A stretch of DNA of 6,663 nucleotides from CAYVQU01 sp964453155 (GCA_964453155.1 CAYVQU010000241.1:1-6663); one strand, 5' to 3'. Numbered from the stretch's first letter, positions 1 to 6,471 are shown. Notes: generated by a model not told the origin, from the sequence alone. Program-made: numbers and translations.

Positions 1-2
1 GT

Positions 3-53
3 ATTCATGCTGTTAATGTACACCCTTCACCACCATAATCGGCGAAGGTATTG
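3..53 (+). repeat. Left arm of a perfect 51-bp terminal inverted repeat
   Basis: Bases 3-53 (beginning ATTCATGCTG, ending AAGGTATTG) are the exact reverse complement of 6613-6663. The match stops at base 54 (G here, where the other arm would require A). Only two bases lie outside it at this end of the window. The arm has an in-frame TAA at 36-38 relative to the reading frame that follows, so it closes off the downstream open frame. It may be a real repeat bounding the segment, or a chimeric or assembly end. The sequence alone cannot decide. Confidence 0.95.
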
Positions 54-332
54 GAAGAGCAAGTAATAAATATTCCGATCAGTGATACTCAACAAACAAT
101 CTCGTGGCAAAAAACTTGTTCACAAGGTCAGCCATGCGAAACGGTTCACCAGTGGCATAAATATGCTGCAATTGCTGGAGAAGCCGCATATCCGGGTGCT
201 TGGGAAGATTTTGATGCTGGTATTCATGGTTATGTTCATAGATTTGAATATCCAATAAATATTCGAAAAATCAATCTGCAATATGTATCCAATAGCGGCC
301 AACTATATATCTGGGGAATACATTTCGAATAA
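51..332 (+). CDS. C-terminal remnant of an unrecognised protein (5' end missing)
   Basis: The open frame can only start at a TTG at 51, inside the inverted repeat. A TAA at 36-38 blocks it further upstream and no Shine-Dalgarno site is visible. I read it as the last 93 or so codons of a longer gene cut at the repeat edge. The product is hydrophilic, with no membrane helix. It has two close cysteines in a KTCSQGQPC stretch, many aromatic residues, and alternating hydrophobic residues at the end (KINLQYVSNSGQLYIWGIHF), suggesting a beta-sandwich domain, perhaps outside the membrane. I do not recognise the family. The stop at 330-332 lies 33 nt before the next gene's likely start, so the two are probably co-transcribed. 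A role in polysaccharide assembly is inferred only from neighbours. Confidence 0.55.
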   Translation: MEEQVINIPISDTQQTISWQKTCSQGQPCETVHQWHKYAAIAGEAAYPGAWEDFDAGIHGYVHRFEYPINIRKINLQYVSNSGQLYIWGIHFE

Positions 333-365
333 CCCATTTCCATCCAGGTGGTTTATTTATTGATT

Positions 366-1553
366 ATGAGCTTTCTGAAAAAGATGATATTGAAAGTATT
401 GAGATTGGCAGACAATGTTTTACGGCGACAGTTAGATTTCCTGGTAGCCTTGATAGGCCTAATACTTTTATCGCCTCTATATCTGATAATAACAATTCTT
501 ATTAGAAGTGATTCACCGGGCCCAATTGTTTATAAAGGAAGACGGATGGGGCGTTTTGGTAGAGAATTTGAAATTCTAAAATTTCGTACAATGTACGAAT
601 CTGATCATAGTTATGCCGGGCCAAAGATTACTGGAAAGGGAGATGAACGAATAACTCCGGTTGGATCTTGGTTACGTAAAACCAAAATTAATGAATTTCC
701 GCAACTAATTAATGTATTAAAGGGGGATATGAGCCTGGTCGGACCTCGCCCGGAAGACCCAGAAGTGGTAGATGAGTGGCCGTCAGATGTAAAAGAAAAA
801 TTGTTAGCTGTTCGCCCTGGAATAACCAGTCCGGCATCGGTTGTTTATCACGATGAAGAATCCATTTTAGATGGTAAAAATGTTATGGATGCGTACTTGC
901 AAATAGTCCTCCCTGATAAACTTCGAATGGATAAACAATATTTATCGGGTCGAAATATTTTGTCCGATCTCGATGTAATGTTTTGGACACTTTTTGTGAT
1001 CATACCCAAAATAAATGAAATACCGGTTCCAGAACATAAATTGTATTGGGGACCTATTGCCCGTTTTTTTACCCGCTACTTCAACTGGTACTTGATTGAT
1101 GTGCCGGTTGCATTTATTGCCATTACGATTACTGGTCTCATTTTCCGAATCCAGGAGCCACTTCATATTGGAAAATTTGTGGCTCCGTTTGTTGCGTTTT
1201 CAATGTCAATTCTTTTTAGTCTGGTTAATGTTTTCCTTGGTCTTGATCGAATTTATTGGTCTAAAGCGCGGGCTGAAGATGCTCTGGGGTTAGGTATTTC
1301 TTGTATCATTACTACATTTGGAATTTATTTAGCGGACAAACTTATCTTTATGGATTTATTTGTTCCAACGGATATGCTCCTATTTAGTGGGTTTTTATCT
1401 ATGCTAGGTTTTGTTTTTGTTCGCTATCGAAGCAGGATTTTTACCGGCCTAGCATCCCTGTGGCTTCGTTTACGCGGGGGGGGATGGTCGTGGGGGAAAG
1501 GGTCTTGGTTGTTGGCGCCGGAGAACTTGGGCGTTATGCAGATTGGTTATTGA
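366..1553 (+). CDS. Initiating sugar transferase (phosphoglycosyltransferase) with C-terminal four-helix membrane domain; frameshifted end
   Basis: This membrane enzyme of the bacterial sugar transferase family (WcaJ/WbaP/PglC type) would move a sugar phosphate from a nucleotide sugar to undecaprenyl phosphate, the first step of polysaccharide assembly. Residues 25-47 form the hydrophobic helix with the family Ser-Pro break. DSPGPIVYK (49-57), KFRTM (72-76) and GDMSLVGPRPE (120-130) are diagnostic. The usual Asp-Glu dyad reads Asn109-Glu110. The catalytic part ends near 225. Helices near 241-261, 271-291, 306-325 and 335-353 resemble the N-terminal membrane bundle of FlaA1/CapD proteins, including the IYWSKARAED linker (296-305). 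After Arg370 the ribosome crosses eight G and reads about 25 residues with no family resemblance, while the expected Rossmann domain lies in another frame (1484-1888). I chose ATG 366, with AGGTGG at 346-351, over GTG 348, which has no ribosome site. Start certainty is moderate. Confidence 0.88.
   Translation: MSFLKKMILKVLRLADNVLRRQLDFLVALIGLILLSPLYLIITILIRSDSPGPIVYKGRRMGRFGREFEILKFRTMYESDHSYAGPKITGKGDERITPVGSWLRKTKINEFPQLINVLKGDMSLVGPRPEDPEVVDEWPSDVKEKLLAVRPGITSPASVVYHDEESILDGKNVMDAYLQIVLPDKLRMDKQYLSGRNILSDLDVMFWTLFVIIPKINEIPVPEHKLYWGPIARFFTRYFNWYLIDVPVAFIAITITGLIFRIQEPLHIGKFVAPFVAFSMSILFSLVNVFLGLDRIYWSKARAEDALGLGISCIITTFGIYLADKLIFMDLFVPTDMLLFSGFLSMLGFVFVRYRSRIFTGLASLWLRLRGGGWSWGKGSWLLAPENLGVMQIGY
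1476..1483 (+). repeat. Run of eight G at a frameshift junction
   Basis: Eight consecutive G separate CGC (Arg370 of the sugar transferase) from ATGGTCGTG, the start of the Rossmann-domain frame. Nine G, or six, would join the two frames into one protein reading LRLRGG(G)MVVGERVLVVGAGELG. The tract is therefore a sequencing indel, a real inactivating mutation, a phase-variable switch, or a programmed slippage site. A shorter run of five G follows at 1492-1496. Confidence 0.85.
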
Positions 1554-1888
1554 AAATTCAAGAGTTTGGCAGAGTATTAAAAATTATCGGTTTGGTCGAT
1601 GATAATCCGCGCTTACAAGGTATGCTAATTGCTGGATACGAGGTTTTAGGAACTACGAATGATATTCCTTCTATCGTCGAAGAACAGAAAATAGGACTAA
1701 TATTTTTTGCAATTGCAAAATTGAACCAATCTAATCGAAATCGAATTCTTGAAATTTGCCATGGTACTAATGTGCAAGTTGTTGATATTCCTCATATTTT
1801 AGATTTGCTGCGGGGACATTTCTTAGCAAACGGGAACGACGTTACTGAAAATAAGCAATTCAATCCAAATTTAAATTCTGCTAAGTAA
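1484..1888 (+). CDS. Detached nucleotide-binding (CoA_binding_3/FlaA1-type) domain of the upstream sugar transferase
   Basis: A 134-residue Rossmann fold like the domain that follows the membrane helices in FlaA1/CapD proteins and sits between helices and sugar transferase in WbaP/WcaJ-type proteins. RVLVVGAGELGRYADWLL carries the GxGxxG dinucleotide-binding loop. LVDDNPRLQG supplies the second-strand acidic residues, and VVDIPHILDLLRGH near the end is the typical family close. The epimerase/dehydratase domain of CapD is absent. The frame overlaps the sugar-transferase ORF by 70 nt and lacks its own Shine-Dalgarno site: the G run abuts ATG 1484, and an alternative GTG at 1460 has none either. 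The natural reading is that it is the C-terminal part of one protein with the preceding gene (about 500 residues), separated by a frameshift in the G run. Separate translation by reinitiation is possible but less likely. Confidence 0.75.
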   Translation: MVVGERVLVVGAGELGRYADWLLKIQEFGRVLKIIGLVDDNPRLQGMLIAGYEVLGTTNDIPSIVEEQKIGLIFFAIAKLNQSNRNRILEICHGTNVQVVDIPHILDLLRGHFLANGNDVTENKQFNPNLNSAK

Positions 1889-1890
1889 GA

Positions 1891-2010
1891 ACCTATCTAG
1901 AGATTAGACTTTTTGCTCGAGCTGTGCCAAGCCGAAGGAAAATTCGGTGCAGGCTTTGACCTACCCCGCTCGAGTTCTCAATCGACACTATATTGAATTT
2001 TCGGATAGGT
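1891..2010. repeat. Nested inverted repeats (MITE-like or structured RNA candidate)
   Basis: The 120-bp unit is bounded by ACCTATC (1891-1897) and GATAGGT (2004-2010). Inside are two copies of the palindrome CTCGAG (1916-1921 and 1969-1974), each preceded by GC or CGC, which can pair with each other. Further in, AAGCC (1929-1933) can pair with GGCTT (1952-1956), or alternatively CCGAA (1932-1936) with TTCGG (1943-1947). No open frame of note crosses it. This layered symmetry would fit a small non-coding mobile element, a structured leader RNA of the downstream gene, or a decayed insertion sequence. The stems are short, so this is tentative. Confidence 0.35.
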
Positions 2011-2097
2011 ATTGAGGCTTTATCCTGGTTATCTTTCACTCTTAAAAATCAGAATTAAGAATCTAAATCCAGATACCTATGGTTTTGGGCCTCTGTA

Positions 2098-2106
2098 TGC
2101 TAAAAT
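2098..2106 (+). promoter_or_regulatory. Possible extended -10 promoter for the Wzz/BY-kinase gene
   Basis: TGCTAAAAT matches the extended -10 form (TGn followed by TAAAAT, five of six to TATAAT). It lies about 40 nt before the ATG at 2148. No good -35 hexamer stands 16-18 nt upstream, which extended -10 promoters can tolerate. The long gap after 1888 makes an independent promoter here reasonable, but the call rests on a short motif. Confidence 0.3.
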
Positions 2107-2147
2107 TCTGCTTCGTAAACTAGGAAAAAACTTAATTGGAAAAATTT

Positions 2148-5100
2148 ATGACCGAAAATAATTTAGATAAAATGTCTTCATCTTGGAATCAAACATCCGT
2201 AAATATCCGGTATTATATTGCGTTTTTAACGAAGTGGGTTTGGTTATTTTTACTGATCACAATTTTGACTACAATTTTTGCTTATTGGTATAGTAGTTCA
2301 CAGATCCCTCAATACGTCGCCACTGCTTCAATATTCATTTCCCAACCAAATGCCCAAGATGATAATAATTATAAGAGCCTAGTCGCTAACGAACGATTGG
2401 GACTTTCTTACTCTCGCTTAATGGTACAAAGACCAGTATTAGAGAGTGTCATAACTGATCTAAATTTAAATATTAATCCAGACCGACTAAAAAGAAATAT
2501 TAGGGTAAATGTAATCCCTGATACGCAAATTTTAGAAGTTCGTGTAACAGATTCAGATCCGGAACGGGCGGCTGAAATCGCAAATACAATTGGGGTCGTC
2601 TTTGTACGTTTCAATGAAGATTTTCAAGCATCACGTTATCAGGAGACAAAGGAAAGTTTAGTAACTCAGATTTCTGCCGCTGAAGCACAAATTGAGAATA
2701 CGCTCAAAGAGCTTGATGAATTAGGTGTCTCGACTGATGTATCAACTTCCCGAGAATTTCTTCAGGTCAAACTTACCGCATATCAAGAGAGTTACAATGA
2801 TTTATTAAAACAGCTCTTATTGAAGACTTCACTGGAAAATGTTTCTTTTGAACCATCATCAGAAGAAGAAGTAGAGACTGATGTATATTTACAACTAGAT
2901 ACTATTCAACAACGAATTAATGAAATTGATGACAGAATTGATCAATTTTCATATTTTGAACGCCAAGGTGTTGAGTTCGACTTGCTTCAATCAAGACGTA
3001 ATGCCTATCAGCAAGTTTATGATAATCTAATTCGGCAACTAACTCAGGGGGAATTTTCTACATCATCAGATGAAATTTTGATTGATCAAGGACCTTCTGC
3101 GGAATTGCTAGCCGAACAACTAGCGATGTTGGAAGACAATATTAAGGTAACCGCCCAAGAGCTTGAACAACTGGGAGGTACTTTAGGGGAAACAAGCAAA
3201 ATTGATCGATTAGAAGCAAATTTAGCCTTATATCGGCAAAATTACTCCAATTTGTTGCGAAGTTATGAACAAGTTAGGTTAGCTGAAATTCAAAGTACAC
3301 CCAGCGTAATATTAGTGGAACCTGCCATTCCCCCCGGTAGCCCTATATCTCCCCAAGTACTTCGAGATACTCTTTTTGGATGCGCGTTTGGACTAATGCT
3401 CTCTTTGGGTATCGTATTTGTCATTGAAATTTCTGATGATACGATCAAACGACCTGAAGATATTACTATGCGCTTGGGTTTACCAATATTGGGTGTAATT
3501 GCTAAGCACCCGATTGTGGAGGGGGGTCCTATTTCGGAGCGGGAACCACGCTCTCCAATAACCGAAGCATTTCGTTCTTTAAGAACGAGTATACAATACG
3601 CAAGTATTGACCATCCTGTTCGGTCCTTTCTAGTTACAAGTCCAGAGGCAAGTGCAGGAAAAAGTACGATTGCGACTAATCTAAGTGTTGTATTAGCGCA
3701 AAGTGGGCGAAAAACAATCCTAATTGATGCTGATATGCGTCGACCAAGGGTTCATGAACTCCTTAACCTAGATCGCCAAATTGGTCTAAGCTCTCTTTTT
3801 GTTTTTGAAAATTCAGTAAGTGGTTTAGAAAACGATCCTGAAAAAGCAATTAAAAAAACCACAACTGAGGGACTATATGCCCTTACATCAGGTGATCAAC
3901 CCCCTAATCCAGCTGAACTCTTAGGGTCAGAGAAAATGTCAACCATCCTATCAACTATACATGAAGATGCGGATATGGTTGTCGTGGATGCTCCTCCCTT
4001 AATGGCTGTAACCGATGCAGCCGTCTTAGCTACTCGGGTTGATGGTGTTTTAATTGTTTTGCAGCCAGGACAAACTAAGTTGGGGTCTGCCCAACAAACG
4101 ATTGAGAGATTAAGACGAGTAGGGGCTAATATTATTGGTGTAGTAATCAATAACGTAGTAATCGATAGAAGAAATTATGTTGGCTATTATTATCGATATG
4201 AAGATTCTTATTACCAATATGTTGAAGATTCTGAGAAAGCATCTATATTTTCTTTTAAAAAAATATGGGTGTGGCTTAGTTTAGGGATAGCACTTCTTGC
4301 AATTGGGGGCTGGCTTGCCTTTACCCAAGGTCTATTTCCTGTTGGCAATAATATCGATGAAGTAACTGAGGTACCTAAAACCGAAGCAGTTGCGAGTTTG
4401 GTTGAGCCATCATTTACTCCTACACCTACCGGCGAACAAGTGCTGTTAGAAGATGAAACCCCAACACCGCAAAGTACACTTACAGCTACCCAAACACCAA
4501 CAGAAACCCTGACTCCAACGATCACGGATACCCTTCCACCTCCCACTCCGGGTCCCGAATTAATGACTCCCTTCGGTCCAAATGAAAAATATGTGCTCCA
4601 TCAGGTAGTTGAAGGCGAAAGTTTACCTATTATTGCTCAGACATATGAGACTTTTCCTGATGTAATTTCCGCAGTAAATGGCCTGACTCCTAATAGACCG
4701 TTACGTCCAGATGATGTGATTGTTGTTGTGCCCGGATTAGTTGATCCTGAAGAAGTTTCAGAGCCACTTCGAATTGTGAAAACAGAAGCAGATGTAACCC
4801 AAGGTTACCTGGCTCACACTTATAATGTTGCCGAAGAAGAAATTCAGAGTTTTAATGATTTAGGCCAACACCAGTTCATTCCCGCCAACCGTTGGCTGAT
4901 ATTTCCATTGCGAGAATTCCAAAGTCCGACGCCTGAGCCGACTCCAACTCGAACCATCGCTCCAACGATGACCGCTAGTCCCGTTCCCACCCCAGACTTG
5001 ACGGGTGCATTGAAAGCTCCTTTTGGCCCCAATGATGAGTTTGTGCTTCATCGGGTGAAACCCGGAGAAAGTCTACCGATATTAGCAGGACGTTACTTAA

Positions 5101-5369
5101 CTTCATCTGCCGTAATTCGCGCCGTGAATGGAGTTGAAGGAAGCATTCAACTTGATCAAGTTTTGGTTATCATGCCTGGACGACAAGATTCAGCTGGCTT
5201 ATCGGCTTTATCGGTAATGCTCATCGAACGTCCTATGGCTATCGAAGATGTAGCTTCTAGATACAACATTTCATTAGACGATTTATTATTATATAATGAG
5301 TTTACTGCTGCTGCTGATGAGTTGGATCCAGGGGACTGGATTATTTATCCAACCCCTGAAGAAGAATGA
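2148..5369 (+). CDS. Polysaccharide co-polymerase/tyrosine kinase (Wzz-BY-kinase) fused to a C-terminal membrane helix and LysM-like repeats
   Basis: The 1073-residue membrane protein should set chain length and drive export of the polysaccharide, cycling through tyrosine autophosphorylation. Order: Wzz N-terminus with TM1 (30-48); long extracytoplasmic region, coiled-coil rich at about 150-375; proline motif PAIPPGSPISP (392-402) and TM2 (408-427); then a BY-kinase. EAFRSLRT (473-480) is the kinase oligomerisation motif. Walker A is SPEASAGKST (498-507, Lys505), Walker A' DADMR (527-531) and Walker B VVVDAPP (611-617). The tyrosine cluster at 677-691 holds eight Tyr. Most BY-kinases end there; this one goes on to TM3 (706-726), a Thr/Pro linker (about 757-806), LysM-like pair 1 (808-920), a second linker (924-956) and LysM-like pair 2 (958-1068). 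The tail would lie outside the membrane and may bind peptidoglycan. ATG 2148 has GGAAAA just upstream; TTG 2136 is possible. Confidence 0.93.
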   Translation: MTENNLDKMSSSWNQTSVNIRYYIAFLTKWVWLFLLITILTTIFAYWYSSSQIPQYVATASIFISQPNAQDDNNYKSLVANERLGLSYSRLMVQRPVLESVITDLNLNINPDRLKRNIRVNVIPDTQILEVRVTDSDPERAAEIANTIGVVFVRFNEDFQASRYQETKESLVTQISAAEAQIENTLKELDELGVSTDVSTSREFLQVKLTAYQESYNDLLKQLLLKTSLENVSFEPSSEEEVETDVYLQLDTIQQRINEIDDRIDQFSYFERQGVEFDLLQSRRNAYQQVYDNLIRQLTQGEFSTSSDEILIDQGPSAELLAEQLAMLEDNIKVTAQELEQLGGTLGETSKIDRLEANLALYRQNYSNLLRSYEQVRLAEIQSTPSVILVEPAIPPGSPISPQVLRDTLFGCAFGLMLSLGIVFVIEISDDTIKRPEDITMRLGLPILGVIAKHPIVEGGPISEREPRSPITEAFRSLRTSIQYASIDHPVRSFLVTSPEASAGKSTIATNLSVVLAQSGRKTILIDADMRRPRVHELLNLDRQIGLSSLFVFENSVSGLENDPEKAIKKTTTEGLYALTSGDQPPNPAELLGSEKMSTILSTIHEDADMVVVDAPPLMAVTDAAVLATRVDGVLIVLQPGQTKLGSAQQTIERLRRVGANIIGVVINNVVIDRRNYVGYYYRYEDSYYQYVEDSEKASIFSFKKIWVWLSLGIALLAIGGWLAFTQGLFPVGNNIDEVTEVPKTEAVASLVEPSFTPTPTGEQVLLEDETPTPQSTLTATQTPTETLTPTITDTLPPPTPGPELMTPFGPNEKYVLHQVVEGESLPIIAQTYETFPDVISAVNGLTPNRPLRPDDVIVVVPGLVDPEEVSEPLRIVKTEADVTQGYLAHTYNVAEEEIQSFNDLGQHQFIPANRWLIFPLREFQSPTPEPTPTRTIAPTMTASPVPTPDLTGALKAPFGPNDEFVLHRVKPGESLPILAGRYLTSSAVIRAVNGVEGSIQLDQVLVIMPGRQDSAGLSALSVMLIERPMAIEDVASRYNISLDDLLLYNEFTAAADELDPGDWIIYPTPEEE
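4569..4907 (+). repeat. Tandem LysM-like pair, copy 1
   Basis: This stretch codes residues 808-920 of the kinase fusion. It begins PFGPNEKYVLHQV and contains two LysM-like halves. The first has EGESLPIIAQTY and AVNGL (844 region) in the pattern of LysM helices, and ends VIVVVPG. The second, more divergent half runs from RIVKTEADV to RWLIFP. Copy 2 at 5019-5351 has the same order of motifs and clear residue identity. Confidence 0.8.
5019..5351 (+). repeat. Tandem LysM-like pair, copy 2
   Basis: This stretch codes residues 958-1068. It opens PFGPNDEFVLHRVKPGESLP, nearly matching copy 1, then AVNGV and VLVIMPG, followed by a second half (VMLIERPMAIEDVASRYNIS to DWIIYP). DNA similarity to copy 1 is still visible at the opening, so this looks like an internal duplication of a two-LysM unit joined by a second Pro/Thr linker. 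It ends five codons before the stop. Confidence 0.8.
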
Positions 5370-5404
5370 AATAAAAAATAATCATTACCCAAACTAGTTT
5401 TGAC

Positions 5405-5443
5405 CAATAAAAAGCAAGGCTGATACGTTCTTGCTTTTTATTG
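5405..5443. terminator. Hairpin terminator, possibly bidirectional
   Basis: A perfect 14-bp stem pairs 5405-5418 (CAATAAAAAGCAAG) with 5430-5443, around an 11-nt loop. The distal arm contains TTTTT at 5435-5439, and the A-rich proximal arm gives a T run on the other strand. It sits 36 nt past the stop of the Wzz/BY-kinase gene and ends 15 nt before the next ATG. It would end or attenuate the upstream transcript. Confidence 0.8.
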
Positions 5444-5458
5444 CTATATGGAAAATGT

Positions 5459-6445
5459 ATGACTGTTAATTGGGAAGAAAAACGAGTATTAATAACTGGA
5501 GCAGGTGGATTTATCGGCAGTCATTTGACTGAAAGATTAATTGAATTAGGTGCCAGTGTAGGTGCCTTTGTGCGTTATAATTCTCGTGCTGATTGGGGGC
5601 TGCTGCCGAAAGAAATCCTTGCTCAAGTCGATATCATTCCTGGTGATTTTCGGGATTTAGATGCCGTTCGGGCTGCAGTTGAGGGGGTGGATTATGTGTT
5701 TCATCTGGGAGCCTTAATTGCCATTCCATACTCTTATGTTCATCCGGCGGAAGTTGTTGAGTCCAATGTCCTTGGCACCATGAATATTCTTTTGGCTGCC
5801 CGTGATGCCGACGTTGAGAGAGTAATTCACACCTCCACTAGTGAAGTTTATGGAACCGCAATACGGGTGCCGATGGATGAAAACCATCCTTTGCAAGGGC
5901 AGTCACCTTATTCTGCGAGTAAAATAGGGGCTGATAAAATTGCAGAGAGTTTTTATCGGTCTTACGACCTGCCAGTAATTACAGTTAGGCCATTTAATAC
6001 TTACGGACCCCGTCAATCAACTCGGGCCGTGATCCCTACAATTATTACCCAGGCCCTAACCAAAAAATCGATTAAATTAGGTAATTTGGATGCTAAGCGT
6101 GATTTAACCTATGTGGATGACACCGTTAGTGGCTTCATTGCAGCGGCCCAAAGACAGGGTGTTGAAGGGCAAACTTTCAATCTTGGGACGGGAGTTGAAG
6201 TTCGAATTGGGGATTTAGCTGCCGAGATCATTGCGATAATTGATAGAGATGTTAAAATTGAGGTAGATATTTCTCGCTTGCGGCCCGAAAAAAGCGAAGT
6301 TCAGCGTTTATTGTCCGATAATTCTTTAGCTAAGCAGTATTTAGGTTGGGAACCAACGACCTCACTGACAACCGGATTACAAGAAACAATCAACTGGATC
6401 AGAGAAAATCTCGCGATTTATGATCCAGATGTATACCAGAAATAG
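5459..6445 (+). CDS. legB: LegB-like NAD-dependent sugar-nucleotide 4,6-dehydratase (SDR family)
   Basis: The 328-residue extended SDR enzyme would remove water from a nucleotide-activated N-acetylglucosamine, giving a 4-keto-6-deoxy sugar. In the LegB branch this is the first step toward legionaminic acid. GAGGFIG (14-20) is the NAD loop. TSTSEVYG (125-132) holds the active-site Ser/Thr with an acidic neighbour, as in 4,6-dehydratases, and YSASK (151-155) is the catalytic Tyr-Lys pair. HLGALIAIPYSY, RPFNTYGPRQS, AVIPTIITQ, KRDLTYVDDT and LRPEKSEVQRL agree strongly with my recollection of Campylobacter LegB. Full length, no damage. I chose ATG 5459 (GGAAAA at 5450-5455) because TTG 5441 lies inside the terminator stem. 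No strong promoter is seen after the terminator. The next gene starts 26 nt downstream, so the pair is an operon. A UDP- or GDP-hexose epimerase/dehydratase of another branch is the main alternative. Confidence 0.9.
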   Translation: MTVNWEEKRVLITGAGGFIGSHLTERLIELGASVGAFVRYNSRADWGLLPKEILAQVDIIPGDFRDLDAVRAAVEGVDYVFHLGALIAIPYSYVHPAEVVESNVLGTMNILLAARDADVERVIHTSTSEVYGTAIRVPMDENHPLQGQSPYSASKIGADKIAESFYRSYDLPVITVRPFNTYGPRQSTRAVIPTIITQALTKKSIKLGNLDAKRDLTYVDDTVSGFIAAAQRQGVEGQTFNLGTGVEVRIGDLAAEIIAIIDRDVKIEVDISRLRPEKSEVQRLLSDNSLAKQYLGWEPTTSLTTGLQETINWIRENLAIYDPDVYQK

Positions 6446-6460
6446 AACAATCAACATTTA

Positions 6461-6465
6461 GAGGT
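6461..6465 (+). promoter_or_regulatory. Ribosome binding site of the nucleotidyltransferase gene
   Basis: GAGGT lies six bases before ATG 6472. It is the clearest Shine-Dalgarno match in the window; the other genes have weak or distant ones. It fixes the start of the truncated last gene. Confidence 0.7.
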
Positions 6466-6471
6466 AAATTC

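Noticed and set aside
1096..1293. Plus-strand frame inside the sugar transferase membrane region
   Set aside because: It is an out-of-frame shadow of the helix-coding sequence; the main frame has clear family motifs.
2040..2060. TCTTAA...TTAAGA short inverted repeat as an operator
   Set aside because: Six AT-rich base pairs around a nine-base loop are expected by chance in such DNA, and no regulator is linked.
3640..3670. Degenerate, inactive Walker A in the kinase
   Set aside because: The usual PGEGKS reads ASAGKS, but Gly-Lys-Ser/Thr is intact and close variants such as PGAGKS occur in active BY-kinases of the CapB type.
3896..4546. Long minus-strand open frames opposite the kinase and Thr/Pro linker
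   Set aside because: They mirror the coding strand's codon pattern (valine/glycine-rich shadows of Thr/Pro codons), have no ribosome site and no recognisable domain.
4380..4560. Thr/Pro-rich codon stretch as a microsatellite or CRISPR-like array
   Set aside because: The repeats are loose ACN/CCN codons of a protein linker with no constant repeat or spacer length.
5400..5428. TTGACC with a downstream GATACG as a sigma-70 promoter for the dehydratase
   Set aside because: The -10 is poor and falls within the terminator loop; too weak to list as a feature.
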